From Henriciella aquimarina (GTDB lineage: Bacteria > Pseudomonadota > Alphaproteobacteria > Caulobacterales > Hyphomonadaceae), in NCBI RefSeq assembly GCF_002088975.1, contig NZ_NCST01000062.1:62001-126000 (forward strand): a DNA stretch of 64,000 bases, given 5' to 3'. The notes under the pieces were generated by a model that saw only the letters and a list, made by a program, of their open reading frames with translations, did not search any database and had not been told where the DNA came from. This document shows positions 39,206 through 49,389 of the stretch, piece by piece. How positions within the stretch are numbered: position 1 is the first letter of the stretch; every line of letters begins with the position of its first letter. A program made the position numbers and the translations under genes.

Positions 39206-39370
39206 GGGCGGGCCTTTCAGTGCGTTTCCTCAGGGTAACCTTATGGAAGCGCGGCCCATTGCAAGTGAAAGACGCGTTATATGCCCTGAAAATGCCCTCC
39301 TGCCGCCATGCTCAGCATCCGGTCCTTGCCTAGGCCGGGCAGTGCACGCTATCGCGAGGAGATCTCACCC

Positions 39371-40828
39371 ATGCCTTTTGAAGACACCGCGCACATGACC
39401 CTGAAACCTTCTCCCTTCGATATCGGCCCGGCCCACCTTGTCGGGATCGGTGGTATCGGCATGTCCGGCATCGCCGAGATCATGATGAATCTCGGCTACA
39501 AGGTGCAGGGCTCCGACGTGAAGGAGAGCGCCAATGTCGAGCGCTTGCGCGAGAAGGGCGCCACTGTCCATATCGGTCACAAGCCCGAGAATGTCGCCGG
39601 TGCCGGGGCGGTGATCATTTCGTCTGCCATCAAAGGCGACAATGTCGAGGTGCAGGCCGCGCGCGCCCGGGGCATTCCGGTGGTGCGTCGCGCCGACATG
39701 CTGGCCGAGATCATCCGCATGAAGTGGACGGTCGCCTGCGCGGGCACCCATGGCAAGACGACCACGACCACCATGGTCGCCGCGCTGCTTGACGGCGCCG
39801 GCATCGACCCCACCGTCATCAATGGCGGGATCATCAACGCCTATGGCTCCAACGCCAAGGCCGGCACGGGCGACTGGATCGTGCTGGAAGCCGATGAAAG
39901 CGACGGCACCTTCATCAAGCTGCGCCCGACCATTGCCATCGTCACCAATATGGACCCCGAACACATGGAGCATTACGGCTCCATGGAGGCGCTGAGGAAG
40001 GCGTTCGACACCTATGTCGGCAATATTCCCTTCTATGGTTTCGGCGTGCTCTGCACCGACCATCCGGAAGTTTCCGCCATGGTCAGCCGCGTCTCCGACC
40101 GGCGCATCATCACTTACGGCTTCAACCGCCAGTCCGATGTGCGCGCGGTGAACCTGCAGTCCGATCCGGACGGGGTGACCTTCGACGTCATGGTCCGTGG
40201 CCGGCAGGGCCGCGAGGACCGGACGATTACCGGTGTGCGCCTGCCCATGGCGGGCGATCACAATGTCGCCAATGCGCTGGCCGCGATCACCGTCGCCCTC
40301 GAACTCGGCGCCACCGTCGAGCAGATCAAGCACAGCTTCGAGACCTTTGGCGGGGTGAAGCGCCGCTTTACCCCGGCTGGCGAATGGGTGCCCGAAGGCG
40401 CCGGGCCGGATGGCCGCGTGCGCGTTATCGATGACTATGGCCACCACCCGGTCGAGATTTCCGCCGTGCTGAAAGCCGCGCGTGCCATGCAGGGCCAGAA
40501 CCGCGTCATCGCGGTCGCCCAGCCGCACCGCTATTCGCGCCTCCACGACCTGTTCGAGGACTTCTCGCAATGCTTCCGCGAGGCCGACATCGCCCTCATC
40601 GCGCCGGTCTATGCCGCTGGCGAAGACCCGATCGAAGGCGCGACGCACACCGAACTCGTCGACAGCATCACCGCGCATGGCCACAAGGATGCGCGCACGC
40701 TCTCATCGCTGGATGAGCTGCCGGATGTCATCCGCGAGATCGTGCAGCCGGGCGACCTGATCGTCTGCCTCGGCGCGGGCGACATCACCGCCCATGCCAA
40801 TGCGCTCGCCGGGAAATTCGGGGCGTGA
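39371..40828 (+). CDS. murC: UDP-MurNAc:L-alanine ligase MurC
   Basis: A 485-residue Mur ligase. N-terminal [20 protein letters not shown] site [16 protein letters not shown]-type [13 protein letters not shown] and YGHHPVEI are all typical. It adds the first stem residue. The start MPFEDTAHM was chosen because GAGGAGA lies 9-15 bases before it; an ATG eight codons later is possible. Its promoter must lie in the gap after the opposite-strand DUF3291 gene. Confidence 0.96.
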   Translation: MPFEDTAHMTLKPSPFDIGPAHLVGIGGIGMSGIAEIMMNLGYKVQGSDVKESANVERLREKGATVHIGHKPENVAGAGAVIISSAIKGDNVEVQAARARGIPVVRRADMLAEIIRMKWTVACAGTHGKTTTTTMVAALLDGAGIDPTVINGGIINAYGSNAKAGTGDWIVLEADESDGTFIKLRPTIAIVTNMDPEHMEHYGSMEALRKAFDTYVGNIPFYGFGVLCTDHPEVSAMVSRVSDRRIITYGFNRQSDVRAVNLQSDPDGVTFDVMVRGRQGREDRTITGVRLPMAGDHNVANALAAITVALELGATVEQIKHSFETFGGVKRRFTPAGEWVPEGAGPDGRVRVIDDYGHHPVEISAVLKAARAMQGQNRVIAVAQPHRYSRLHDLFEDFSQCFREADIALIAPVYAAGEDPIEGATHTELVDSITAHGHKDARTLSSLDELPDVIREIVQPGDLIVCLGAGDITAHANALAGKFGA

Positions 40829-40832
40829 GGCC

Positions 40833-40942
40833 CATGCTTCGACAAGCTCAGCATGAGGTCTTTCCAAGAGACGGATGGCAGGCAAGCGCGTCTCTCATCC
40901 TGAATCTCCCGACCTTCATCCTGAACCTGTCGAAGGATGAGG
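40833..40942. repeat. Dispersed repeat copies between murC and murB
   Basis: One copy at 40833-40857 (core CTTCGACAAGCTCAGCATG, itself with a CATGCT/AGCATG dyad) is matched by an inverted copy at 40918-40942 (reverse: CTTCGACAGGTTCAGGATG). A partial third copy CTCATCCTGAATC lies at about 40894. Repeats of this CTTCGACA-GCTCAG-ATGA type are scattered between genes in many alphaproteobacterial genomes. They sit in a non-coding gap of 249 bases. Confidence 0.75.
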
Positions 40943-40967
40943 CTTGCGGAAGGTTTCAGTCCCGCTT

Positions 40968-41053
40968 CACCACGGCTTGTCCGTGGTGCCCATCTCATGC
41001 CGGTGCAGCAAGACGCCCATGCATGAGATGGATCCCACGGACAAGCCGTGGGA
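40968..41053. repeat. Long inverted repeat just upstream of murB
   Basis: Two 33-base arms (40968-41000 and 41021-41053) match at 28 of 33 positions around a 20-base loop. Each arm also holds its own palindrome CCACGG-CTTGT-CCGTGG. The second arm ends 10 bases before the murB ribosome site (GGAAAGGG). It could fold as a strong RNA hairpin in the murC-murB transcript. Composition resembles REP/BIME-type elements. Confidence 0.85.
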
Positions 41054-41077
41054 CAGCCAATCCGGAAAGGGTCTGCC

Positions 41078-42028
41078 ATGTGGCGTGATAATCTCCCACC
41101 CGTGCGTGGCAAGCTGCTACGCGACCAGGCGCTCGCGCCCTATACGTGGTTCCGGGTCGGCGGGCCGGCCGATGTGCTCTTCCTGCCGAAGGATGAGGAC
41201 GACCTGGCCGACTTCCTGAAGGCGTTGCCCGAAGAGGTGCCGGTCCATTTCATGGGCGTGGCCTCGAACTCGATCATCCGTGATGGCGGGATCGAGGGCG
41301 TCACCATCCGGCTGATGGGCGGATACTGGGGCAAGGTCGAGCCGGCCGGGCCGCATTCGCTCTTTGCCCGCGCCGGGGCGCTCGACCTGGCGGTTGCGAA
41401 GACCGCCGCGAAGGAAGGCATTGCCGGGCTCTCCTTCTTCTCCGGCATTCCGGGCTCGGTGGGCGGTGCGGTGCGCACCAATGCCGGCTGTTATGGCCGC
41501 GAGCTGAAGGACGTCGCCAACCAGATCGAGGGCATCACCCGGTCCGGCGAGAAAGTGCGTTTCGAAGCCGAGATCGCGCAATATGGCGATCCGAAGATCG
41601 ACTTCTCCTACCGCCATTCCAATTTCCCGGACGACATCATCGTCACCGGCATCCTGCTGACAGGCTCGGGCGATGGCGATCCGGCCGCACTGGACCAGGA
41701 GATCGCCGAGCATCAGCTGCGCCGCGCCGAAACCCAGCCGATCCGCGAAAAGACCGGAGGCTCCACTTTCGCCAATCCCGATCCGCCCGGCACGCCCAAC
41801 CAGCGCTCAAGCTGGAAGCTGGTCGATGCGGCCGGCTGCCGGGGCCTGAAAGTGGGCGGCGCGCAGGTCAGCGAGAAGCACTGCAACTTCCTGATCAATA
41901 CCGGCGAGGCGAGCGCCGCCGATATCGAGGCGTTGGGGGAGCTCGTGCGCGCCCGCGTCCTGGATGTCACCGGCGTCGATTTGCGCTGGGAGATCCGCCG
42001 CATCGGGCGACTGAAAGCGCCCGAATAG
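41078..42028 (+). CDS. murB: UDP-N-acetylenolpyruvoylglucosamine reductase MurB
   Basis: A 316-residue flavoenzyme producing UDP-MurNAc. FAD motifs: [14 protein letters not shown], then [16 protein letters not shown] and [22 protein letters not shown]; the C-terminal [14 protein letters not shown] holds the catalytic Ser, with the late Glu in [11 protein letters not shown]. The short form (type IIb-like) fits alphaproteobacteria. The start ATG follows GGAAAGGG; an in-frame GTG ten codons before lies inside the repeat and was rejected. Confidence 0.96.
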   Translation: MWRDNLPPVRGKLLRDQALAPYTWFRVGGPADVLFLPKDEDDLADFLKALPEEVPVHFMGVASNSIIRDGGIEGVTIRLMGGYWGKVEPAGPHSLFARAGALDLAVAKTAAKEGIAGLSFFSGIPGSVGGAVRTNAGCYGRELKDVANQIEGITRSGEKVRFEAEIAQYGDPKIDFSYRHSNFPDDIIVTGILLTGSGDGDPAALDQEIAEHQLRRAETQPIREKTGGSTFANPDPPGTPNQRSSWKLVDAAGCRGLKVGGAQVSEKHCNFLINTGEASAADIEALGELVRARVLDVTGVDLRWEIRRIGRLKAPE

Positions 42029-42037
42029 GCGCCCGGT

Positions 42038-42901
42038 TCAGCGCGACTTCTCCGGCTCCTGCACTTCGGCATGGACCTGTCCCCAGGCCAGCATGGCGAA
42101 GAGGCCGGCCCCGCCGATAATGTTGCCCATCAGGGTCGGCAGCAGATTGACCCCGATCAGTTTCAGAAAGCTCTGATCGCCTTCGAACCCGACCAGGAAC
42201 AGCTCCGTCGCGCCCACCACAACGTGGGCGAAATCGCCAAGCGCGATGAGGTAGGTGAAGAAGACGATCACCCAGAACTCATTGCCTTCCGAACCGGGCC
42301 GGATCCAGACCAGCGCGGCCACGAGGAAGCCCGCCGGCATGGCTTTCAGGAAGGTCTCCCAGGCCGTCCAGCCGGCGACATGGTGGCCGATTTCGACAGC
42401 GGCCTGCTTGACCTCGGGCTGCAGGGCGCCGCCATAAACGAAGAAGGCAGCCGCCACCGCCGTGCCGATCATATTGGCAAGGAAGACCGTGCTCCACAGC
42501 CGCGCCGTGCCGAGAATGGTGCGCTTGCACGGGTCTGCCAGTGTTGGCAGGACAACGGTCAGCGTGTTCTCGGTAAACAGCTGCATGCGCCCGAGCATCA
42601 CGATGAGGAAGCCGGAGGCATACCCGAAATTCTCGATCAGGGGGCGCCACTCCCGGTCCGGCAGGCCGGTGCGCAGCATGGCTTCCATGGCGAGCGATAT
42701 CGAGATGCTGATGCCCGCGGCGATGCCCGACCACCAGATGGAGGATTGCGGGCGCGAGAGCTCCGAGCGGCCCTCCTGGCGGATAACCTCATAGACCATC
42801 CGGGATTTCAGCTTGGTCAGCCGCGCGGCTTCAAAGCGTTCCTCCTCGGTAATCTGGTCTTCTTCTGCGTGTTCCGGGGATTTCTGGACCGTACCTGACA
42901 T
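42038..42901 (-). CDS. Formate/nitrite transporter family protein (YfdC-like)
   Basis: A 287-residue membrane protein of the FNT/aquaporin-like fold with about six helices. N-terminal cytosolic acidic part, then [36 protein letters not shown] and [17 protein letters not shown]. It resembles the long YfdC branch of FNT channels, whose substrate is unsettled. It lies opposite to murB and ddl, breaking the cluster a second time. Composition is like its neighbours. Confidence 0.88.
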   Translation of the reverse strand: MSGTVQKSPEHAEEDQITEEERFEAARLTKLKSRMVYEVIRQEGRSELSRPQSSIWWSGIAAGISISISLAMEAMLRTGLPDREWRPLIENFGYASGFLIVMLGRMQLFTENTLTVVLPTLADPCKRTILGTARLWSTVFLANMIGTAVAAAFFVYGGALQPEVKQAAVEIGHHVAGWTAWETFLKAMPAGFLVAALVWIRPGSEGNEFWVIVFFTYLIALGDFAHVVVGATELFLVGFEGDQSFLKLIGVNLLPTLMGNIIGGAGLFAMLAWGQVHAEVQEPEKSR

Positions 42902-43046
42902 GAGGGTCTCAACGCCGGGCGCGCGGCAATGTTCATTTCATTCCGCGTGTGCAGTGTCCGGAAGGACTGCCTTAATTTCTCGCCCTCACCATGATTGGTT
43001 AAGTCCGGGGCCGGTTTGGGGCCCTGAGACAATTCTGGAGGAAGAC

Positions 43047-43955
43047 ATGAAGCGTGTCGCGGTCGTTTATGGTGGCTGGTCGTCGGAGCGGGAGGTGTCC
43101 ATCTCGTCGGGCGAGCAGATGCTGCGCGCGGCGAAGGCAGCCGGTTATGACGCGGTCGGCATCGATGCGACCCGTGACCTTGCCCGCCAGATCGCGGAAG
43201 CAAAGCCCGATGTGATCCTCAACGGCCTGCACGGGCCCTGGGGCGAGGATGGCTGCGTGCAGGGCCTCTTCGAGATTCTCGACATTCCATACACCCATTC
43301 CGGCGTCACCGCGTCGGCCATCGCCATGGACAAGCGCAAGTCCAAGGCGGTCTATGTCCAGGCCGGGCTCGATGTGGCGAAGGATGTCGCCGTCACCCGC
43401 GAAGAGGCTGCCCGCGCCCATCCGCTGGCGCCGCCCTATGTCATCAAGCCGGTCAATGAAGGCTCGAGCTTCGGGGTGGTTTTCGTGCGCGAGCAGAGCA
43501 ATGGCCCGTCCCAGATCGTGCTGTCGGAGGAGTGGCACTATGGCGACAATCTCATGGCCGAGGAATACATCCCCGGGCGCGAACTCACCGTTGCCGTGAT
43601 CGGCGACAGGCCGCTGGCTGTCACCGAGATCACAACGTTAAGGGAGTTTTACGATTTTGATGCAAAATATGCAGCTGGCGGATCGCGTCACGAGGTGCCG
43701 GCAGACGTTCCGGAGTCCGTAGCGAAACAGGCTCTGGAGGCCGCGCTCAAGGCACATGAAGCCCTGGGCTGCCGGGGTGTGTCGCGGTCGGATTTTCGTT
43801 TTGACGAGGAAAAGGACCGGCTCGTGATACTGGAAACAAATACCCAGCCAGGCATGACGCCGACCTCGCTTGTCCCCGAACAGGCCGCCCATACGGGCAT
43901 GACCTTCGAGGACCTCGTCGCGTGGATGATCGAGGACGCTTCATGCCGCAGGTAA
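43047..43955 (+). CDS. ddl: D-alanine--D-alanine ligase
   Basis: A 302-residue ATP-grasp enzyme. N-terminal [19 protein letters not shown], the [12 protein letters not shown] loop, [27 protein letters not shown] and [11 protein letters not shown] (metal and substrate site) are diagnostic. The start ATG has GGAGGAAG before it; the longer upstream frame overlaps the FNT gene region and was rejected. It overlaps ftsQ by 13 bases. Confidence 0.97.
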   Translation: MKRVAVVYGGWSSEREVSISSGEQMLRAAKAAGYDAVGIDATRDLARQIAEAKPDVILNGLHGPWGEDGCVQGLFEILDIPYTHSGVTASAIAMDKRKSKAVYVQAGLDVAKDVAVTREEAARAHPLAPPYVIKPVNEGSSFGVVFVREQSNGPSQIVLSEEWHYGDNLMAEEYIPGRELTVAVIGDRPLAVTEITTLREFYDFDAKYAAGGSRHEVPADVPESVAKQALEAALKAHEALGCRGVSRSDFRFDEEKDRLVILETNTQPGMTPTSLVPEQAAHTGMTFEDLVAWMIEDASCRR

Positions 43956-44815
43956 GAGGCAGACAGACCCAGCAGACCGGCAAGGGCCGCAGCCGGCGCA
44001 AGGCGCCGCCGCCCCCGCCCGAGCCGGAATATGATCGCGTCGAGGCCTCATCGGTGGTCTTCGGCCTGGTCATGGTGTTTGCCGTGATCGTCACGGGTGC
44101 GGCCCTGATGGGCGGCTCGCTCGCCAAGATCGGCGACCGGTTCGGCGGCGCGATTGACGGCACGGCCGGCGCGCTCGGCTTTGGCGTGGCCGACGTGAAG
44201 GTCGTCGGGCTGGAAACCGACCGCCAGCTGGCCGGCATGGTCGAGCGTTTCACCGAGATCGAGCATGGCGACAACATGTTCCGCGCCAATCCGCATGCCA
44301 TTCGCCGCCGCATCATGGCGACCGGACAAGTCACCGATGCGCGCGTTTACCGTCTCTGGCCGAACCAGATCCTGGTCCATGCCTCGCCCGCCGAGCCGGT
44401 CGCGCTCTGGCACAATGGCGAGGAATGGAAAGTGGTCGACAGTCTCGGCCGGATCATGACGGCTGCCGATCCGAAGGATCATGCCAGGCTGCTGCGCATT
44501 GCCGGAAAGGCCGCGCCCGATGGCACGCCGGCCCTGATGCGCGCCTTTGCCCGTCATCACGATCTCGCCGGCAAGGTGTCCTATGCCCAGCGCGTCTCGC
44601 AGCGCCGCTGGGATCTCAAATTGAAGTCAGGCATGACCATCCAGCTGCCTTCGGACGCGCGCATCGACCGCGCCGCCGTGGCGCTGGCGGAGCTCGACCA
44701 GTCAGAGAAACTGACATCGCGCGCCGTCGACCGCATCGACCTGCGCGTGCCGGGAAAGACCTATCTGAAACCGACAAGGAGCGTTGGCGCGGGCAGTGCG
44801 CCGGCGGATAGCTAG
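43943..44815 (+). CDS. ftsQ: Cell division protein FtsQ
   Basis: A 290-residue bitopic protein: basic cytosolic tail ([16 protein letters not shown], then a PPPPP run), membrane segment [18 protein letters not shown] (about 40-57), a POTRA domain ([13 protein letters not shown] to [11 protein letters not shown]) and a beta domain. FtsQ bridges FtsL/FtsB. The start inside the end of ddl was chosen because it leaves the usual short N-terminal tail; a start seven codons earlier is possible. Confidence 0.93.
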   Translation: MPQVRGRQTQQTGKGRSRRKAPPPPPEPEYDRVEASSVVFGLVMVFAVIVTGAALMGGSLAKIGDRFGGAIDGTAGALGFGVADVKVVGLETDRQLAGMVERFTEIEHGDNMFRANPHAIRRRIMATGQVTDARVYRLWPNQILVHASPAEPVALWHNGEEWKVVDSLGRIMTAADPKDHARLLRIAGKAAPDGTPALMRAFARHHDLAGKVSYAQRVSQRRWDLKLKSGMTIQLPSDARIDRAAVALAELDQSEKLTSRAVDRIDLRVPGKTYLKPTRSVGAGSAPADS

Positions 44816-44816
44816 A

Positions 44817-46112
44817 ATGGCCAGAGCAGACGCAAGACTGAAGCCCGCCAAAGCCGCTCGCATCGGCAATGCGATTGCGTCGCTGGATATCGGCTCATCC
44901 AAGATTACCTGCCTGATCGGGCGGTACGATCCGTCCTCGAAGGCCGGCTTCACTTTCCTTGGCGGCGGGCGCCAGCAGAGCCGCGGCTTCAATGGCGGCT
45001 CGATCAAGGACATGGAAGCGCTGGAACGCTCCATCCGCCTCGCCGTGGAAGACGCCGAACGCCAGGCTGGGGAACGCATCGAGCAGGTCGTGCTCGGCAT
45101 CACCGGGCCGAAAGTGACCTGCGATTTCGTCACCGCCGCCATGGACATTGGCGGGCGCGAGATCACGCGCAAGGACATGAAGAAGCTGCACGCCGTCGCG
45201 CTCGGCAAGGTCAATCCGAAACAGCTTGAAGTGCTCTCGGCCCATCCGGTCGTCTATCAACTCGACGACCAGGAAGGCATCAAGGATCCGGCCGGCATGA
45301 TCGGCGACAAGCTGCGCGTGCTTATTTCCGTGATCACCGCGCCGAAATCGCTGGTGCGCAACCTCGTCGAATGCGTTGGCCGCGCGCACTTGCATGTCGA
45401 CCGCATCATCCCGTCAGCCGTGGCCAGCGGGGCCGGCGCGCTGATCGACGATGAAATCGAGAATGGCGCCATCTGCATCGATATGGGCTCTGGTGTGACG
45501 TCTGCCTGCGCCTTCATCAACGGCGCGCCGGCCTGGCTCGGCCTCGTTCCGGCAGGCGGGGCGAAGGTCACCTCCGATATCGCCCAGGGCATCGGCACCA
45601 CCTTTGCCGCTGCCGAGCGCCTGAAGACGGTCTATGGCAATGCCGACACCAAGAGCGCGGGCATGGCCGAACGCATCGAGGCCGCCCGCCTTGGCGACGA
45701 TGGCCGGCTCAATGCCAGCAAGATGGCCCGCGGCGATCTTGCCGCCATCATTGAGCCGCGCATCGAGGAAACCTTCGAATATGCCGCGAAGATGATTTCC
45801 GGCAGCGACCTCAGACGAATCATGCCGAGACGCACCGTACTGACAGGCGGCGGAAGCCTGCTCCCGGGCGTCCGCGACATCGCCGCGCGGCAGCTGAATC
45901 AGCCCGTTCGCCTCGGAAAGCCTGTGGAAGCCGACATTTTGGGCGAATCGCATGCCAATCCCGTCTTTTCCACAGCCGCAGGTCTGTTATCCTACGAGTT
46001 CAGGGGATTCACGGACGTGGCGAAGGCTGGCAGCGCGTCCGACAGTGGAGGAGTGCCGGGCAAGGGCGGACTTCTGAATCGGATCTTTCGCTGGCTCAGT
46101 GAAAATTTTTGA
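44817..46112 (+). CDS. ftsA: Cell division protein FtsA
   Basis: A 431-residue actin-like protein. Phosphate loops AIASLDIGSSKITCLIG and ICIDMGSGVTSACAF, the 1C domain between, LTGGGSLLPGVRD for adenosine binding, and a C-terminal amphipathic helix LLNRIFRWLSENF that anchors it to the membrane. It tethers FtsZ. The ATG just after the ftsQ stop was chosen; an 11-codon-longer frame overlaps ftsQ. Confidence 0.97.
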   Translation: MARADARLKPAKAARIGNAIASLDIGSSKITCLIGRYDPSSKAGFTFLGGGRQQSRGFNGGSIKDMEALERSIRLAVEDAERQAGERIEQVVLGITGPKVTCDFVTAAMDIGGREITRKDMKKLHAVALGKVNPKQLEVLSAHPVVYQLDDQEGIKDPAGMIGDKLRVLISVITAPKSLVRNLVECVGRAHLHVDRIIPSAVASGAGALIDDEIENGAICIDMGSGVTSACAFINGAPAWLGLVPAGGAKVTSDIAQGIGTTFAAAERLKTVYGNADTKSAGMAERIEAARLGDDGRLNASKMARGDLAAIIEPRIEETFEYAAKMISGSDLRRIMPRRTVLTGGGSLLPGVRDIAARQLNQPVRLGKPVEADILGESHANPVFSTAAGLLSYEFRGFTDVAKAGSASDSGGVPGKGGLLNRIFRWLSENF

Positions 46113-46128
46113 GCCGCGTAGGCCTGAC

Positions 46129-46143
46129 TTAACTGTCTTTTAG
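46129..46143 (+). promoter_or_regulatory. Candidate CtrA box upstream of ftsZ
   Basis: TTAA, seven bases, TTAG, matching the Caulobacter CtrA consensus TTAA-N7-TTAA at 7 of 8 positions, 61 bases before the ftsZ start. In Caulobacter CtrA represses ftsZ. GANTC sites lie at 46076-46080 and across the start codon at 46206-46210, the other known control element of this promoter. Function is inferred from position. Confidence 0.6.
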
Positions 46144-46203
46144 TCTGAGACGGTCAGTTTGTTGCCTGAAGCCCCGTATGTAGACTTGCAAAGGCAGACC
46201 AGA

Positions 46204-47634
46204 ATGACTCAGGAACTCAAGCCCCGGATTGTCGTGTTTGGTGTCGGTGGTGCTGGCGGAAACGCTGTCGACAACATGATCGAAGCCAAGCTCCAGGGGG
46301 TCGAGTTCGTCGTCGCCAACACGGACGCGCAGGCGCTTGAGCGGGCGACCACCCAGAACCGCATCCAGCTCGGCCTGGAAACCACCTCCGGCCTGGGCGC
46401 AGGGGCGCGTCCCGATGTCGGGGCGGCGGCTGCCGAAGAGTCCATCGAGGATATCAACGCCTATCTCGAAGGCGCACACATGGTCTTCATCGCTGCCGGG
46501 CTTGGCGGCGGGACGGGCACAGGCGCTGCGCCGATCATTGCCAAGGCCGCGCATGACAAGGGCATCCTGACCGTTGGCGTCGTAACCAAGCCGTTCAGCT
46601 TTGAAGGCGGACGCCGCATGGCGATCGCCGAAGGCGGTCTCGACCGGATGCGCACCGCCGTCGACACGATGATTGTCGTGCCGAACCAGAACCTTTTCCG
46701 CGTCGCCAATGAGCGCACGACCTTCGCCGAAGCCTTCCGCATGGCCGACGACGTGCTCTATTCCGGCGTGCGCGGCATCACCGACCTCATGGTCATGCCG
46801 GGCCTGATCAATCTCGATTTCGCCGACGTGCGCACCATCATGAAGGGCATGGGCTCTGCCATGATGGGCATGGGCGAAGGCGAGGGCGAGGAGCGCGCGC
46901 TCGAAGCCGCCCGCGCCGCCATCGACAATCCGCTGCTCGACGATGTCTCGATGAAGGGCGCCAAGGGCGTGCTCATCAACATCACCGGCGGCTATGACAT
47001 GACGCTGTTCGAGCTGGATGAAGCGGCCAACGAGATCCGCCGCGAGGTGGATCCGGACGCGAACATCATTCTCGGCTCGACCTTCGACGCCGAGCTTGAA
47101 GGCCGCCTGCGGGTCTCCGTGGTTGCCGCCGGTCTCGAGGCCGGCCAGGCGCTCGGGATCCATACCGAGGAAACCGTCGAGATGGCCAAGCCGGTCGAGG
47201 TCGCTACCCCTGAAACCGAAGAGGTTTCCGAGCCGGCCGAACGCCCGAAAGTGGTCGTCAGCGAGACCAAGGCCGAGCCTGAGAGCGACCAGGAAGACAT
47301 GTTCGAGACCGATCCGCGCCCGGACTTCCGTGGCCGCCAGCTTCCGCCCGCCCATATGGAGCGTCAGGAAGGCGATGAGCAGGTCTCTGCCGACCAGGCC
47401 TTCGGACGCAGCAAGCCGAAGCCGGCCGCCAAGTCGGAAGACGATCATGGCGGGGCGGGGTTCGCGAACCTTTTCGGCTGGCGCAAGGGCACCGCTCAGG
47501 GCGACAATGACGAAGATGATGTCGACCTGCCGGAGAAGATCGTCTCCTCGCCGGAAGACCATCCGGATGCGGCCCCGTTCGACGATGCCGACCTCGAGAT
47601 TCCGGCCTTCCTGAGACGGTCTGCAAACCACTGA
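46204..47634 (+). CDS. ftsZ: Cell division GTPase FtsZ
   Basis: A 476-residue tubulin homologue. N-terminal core with [17 protein letters not shown], the tubulin signature GGGTGTG (101-107), [11 protein letters not shown] and the T7 loop nearby. After about residue 320 comes a long acidic, probably disordered linker of some 130 residues, as in other Caulobacterales. The end [13 protein letters not shown] is the conserved tail that binds FtsA. The ATG at MTQELKPR was preferred over one 15 codons upstream. Confidence 0.98.
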   Translation: MTQELKPRIVVFGVGGAGGNAVDNMIEAKLQGVEFVVANTDAQALERATTQNRIQLGLETTSGLGAGARPDVGAAAAEESIEDINAYLEGAHMVFIAAGLGGGTGTGAAPIIAKAAHDKGILTVGVVTKPFSFEGGRRMAIAEGGLDRMRTAVDTMIVVPNQNLFRVANERTTFAEAFRMADDVLYSGVRGITDLMVMPGLINLDFADVRTIMKGMGSAMMGMGEGEGEERALEAARAAIDNPLLDDVSMKGAKGVLINITGGYDMTLFELDEAANEIRREVDPDANIILGSTFDAELEGRLRVSVVAAGLEAGQALGIHTEETVEMAKPVEVATPETEEVSEPAERPKVVVSETKAEPESDQEDMFETDPRPDFRGRQLPPAHMERQEGDEQVSADQAFGRSKPKPAAKSEDDHGGAGFANLFGWRKGTAQGDNDEDDVDLPEKIVSSPEDHPDAAPFDDADLEIPAFLRRSANH

Positions 47635-47670
47635 AAACAGCCCCGTCTGTTACAATAAATTCCCTTCAAG

Positions 47671-47705
47671 AACAGGGCTCTGAGGTGATCGGAGCCCTGT
47701 TTGTC
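47671..47705 (+). terminator. Likely terminator after ftsZ
   Basis: Ten-base perfect stem AACAGGGCTC/GAGCCCTGTT with an 11-base loop, followed by TTGTCAT, a short T tract. It lies 37 bases after the ftsZ stop and before lpxC; termination may be partial. Confidence 0.7.
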
Positions 47706-47784
47706 ATATTGCGAAACATTCCTTGTTTTGAAGTTCTCCCGCGACTCCCTTTCTAAGCAGGGTAAGCCAAAGGGTGCGTATCCC

Positions 47785-48705
47785 ATGAGTAGCGTACAGT
47801 TTCAGCAGACCATCAACTGCCCGGTCGTGTGTGCGGGCGTCGGCGTTCACAGCGGTGAGCGCGCGCGGATCGTCATGAAGCCGGCCCAGCCGGGCACGGG
47901 CATCCGCTTCCGCCGCAGCGACATCACCGACCGCGACAATGTCATCGTGGCCCGTGGCGACCGTGTCAGCGAGGTTCAGCTCGGCACGACGCTGCGCAAC
48001 GAGGCCGGTGTCACCGTCGCGACGGTCGAACACCTGCTGGCCGCTTGCGCCGGTGTCGGCGTGGACAATCTCATCATCGAGATCGACGGCCCGGAAGTGC
48101 CGATCATGGACGGCTCCTCGGCGGTCTATTGCGAGCTGCTGCTCTCGGCCGGTCTGCGCCGCCAGGGCGCGCTGCGCCGCCGTATCCGTATCCTCGACAC
48201 CGTCGAGGTCGGCGACGGCGTGAAGACCGCGCGGCTGGCGCCCTCGGCTGACGATTACCTGTCCATCCATGCCCGCATCGAATTCGAGAGCCGCGCCATC
48301 GGCACGCAGCAGATGTCGCTCAGGCTCCTGCCGGGCATGTTCGCGCGCGACATCGCCTTTGCGCGTACCTTCGGCTTTGCCCAGGACGTGGAGAAACTTC
48401 AGGCCATGGGGCTTGCCCGCGGCGGGTCGCTTGAAAATGCGGTCGTTCTCGATGGCGACAAGGTCGTCAATCCCGAAGGCCTGCGCTCGGGCGACGAGTT
48501 CATCCGGCACAAGATCCTCGATGCCGTGGGCGACCTGATGCTCGCCGGCGCGCCGATTGCGGGCGTCTATGAAGCCCGCCAGCCGGGCCATGCACTCAAC
48601 AACAAGCTCGTGCGTGCCCTGCTCGAGACGCCGTCGGCCTGGTGCTGGGAAACCGACGAGCTGGAAAGCCTGGCCCAGACACGGGCAACAGCCCTCAGCC
48701 GCTAG
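47785..48705 (+). CDS. lpxC: UDP-3-O-acyl-N-acetylglucosamine deacetylase LpxC
   Basis: A 306-residue zinc enzyme, the committed step of lipid A synthesis. Zinc-site motifs are TVATVEHLLAA (His83) and IRHKILDAVGDL (His and Asp); the catalytic His lies in RQPGHALNNKL. It confirms a Gram-negative outer membrane with LPS. The start is the ATG 28 codons inside the longer frame, at MSSVQFQQT, where family members begin. Confidence 0.97.
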   Translation: MSSVQFQQTINCPVVCAGVGVHSGERARIVMKPAQPGTGIRFRRSDITDRDNVIVARGDRVSEVQLGTTLRNEAGVTVATVEHLLAACAGVGVDNLIIEIDGPEVPIMDGSSAVYCELLLSAGLRRQGALRRRIRILDTVEVGDGVKTARLAPSADDYLSIHARIEFESRAIGTQQMSLRLLPGMFARDIAFARTFGFAQDVEKLQAMGLARGGSLENAVVLDGDKVVNPEGLRSGDEFIRHKILDAVGDLMLAGAPIAGVYEARQPGHALNNKLVRALLETPSAWCWETDELESLAQTRATALSR

Positions 48706-48744
48706 ACGCGGCGAGGGACATTTCTGCGGAAAGTCAAAGAAGGG

Positions 48745-48773
48745 AAAGGCCTGGCCTTAGCTGTCCGGCCTTT
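48745..48773. terminator. Possible bidirectional terminator between lpxC and the XRE gene
   Basis: Stem AAAGGCC/GGCCTTT (48745-48751 with 48767-48773) with A- and T-rich flanks on the two sides. It overlaps the last codons of the convergent XRE regulator gene. The stem is short, so the call is tentative. Confidence 0.4.
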
Positions 48774-49206
48774 GTCCTGCATCGCTCAGCGAGCCGGCAA
48801 TGATCGCCGTATCCGGCGAATCCGATTCTGCAAGCGTGCGGATCATGGTGAGAATGGCCGAGCGGACCTTCTCGTCCTTGATGCGCGACATGTTGCGCAC
48901 ACACTCTATGGCCAGACGCGAGGAAGACAGCATGTCGTCATCGCTCTCAGGCTCGGTCTCATCATCCAGTCCGTCGAAAAACCAGGCTGGCGATACGTCG
49001 AGCGTCTGGGACAGCAGATAGAGCCGTCCGGCGCTCACGCGATTCGAGCCGGTCTCGTATTTCTGGATTTGCTGATAGGATACACCCAGCGCTTCGCCCA
49101 GCTGGTCCTGGGTCAGCCCTGTCAGGATACGCCGGCGGCGGATGCGCTCACCGACAATCGTATCAACCTCGGTGGCCGTAAAGCCGCTCTCGTCCTTCTC
49201 TTGCAT
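48757..49206 (-). CDS. XRE-family helix-turn-helix regulator
   Basis: A 149-residue protein with a cro/C1-type domain: IRRRRILTGLTQDQLGEALG, then VSYQQIQKYETGSNRVSAGRL, about residues 22-70. The C-terminal part is acidic then helical (NMSRIKDEKVRSAILTMIRTL), likely for dimerisation. Similar small regulators are common in alphaproteobacteria, but targets are unknown. It lies on the opposite strand between lpxC and bamD; its promoter region is shared with bamD (183-base gap), so it may control envelope genes or itself. Confidence 0.88.
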   Translation of the reverse strand: MQEKDESGFTATEVDTIVGERIRRRRILTGLTQDQLGEALGVSYQQIQKYETGSNRVSAGRLYLLSQTLDVSPAWFFDGLDDETEPESDDDMLSSSRLAIECVRNMSRIKDEKVRSAILTMIRTLAESDSPDTAIIAGSLSDAGQRPDS

Positions 49207-49389
49207 TGTCTTTCGCCTTCCTGCACGGGCGCCAGTAATCCCCGGTTTCGGCGTACTTCCAAGGGGGAAACTAGTCCGCCCTCACATTTCAAACAAGCAA
49301 CATGACGGGAAGTTCCTGTATCCTGGTCTTTACATCAGGGCGCTCCCGGTCAAAGTGCGGGGCGTTGATGACCCAATTCGGACCCGACC

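Noticed and set aside
40609-41112. Minus-strand frame containing the murC-murB repeats
   Set aside because: The translated LRQVQDE and LSLSKH strings are the known product of reading dispersed CTTCGACA repeats, not a protein.
46129-47631. 500-codon minus-strand frame over ftsZ
   Set aside because: Shadow of ftsZ; low-complexity translation without domain motifs or ribosome site.
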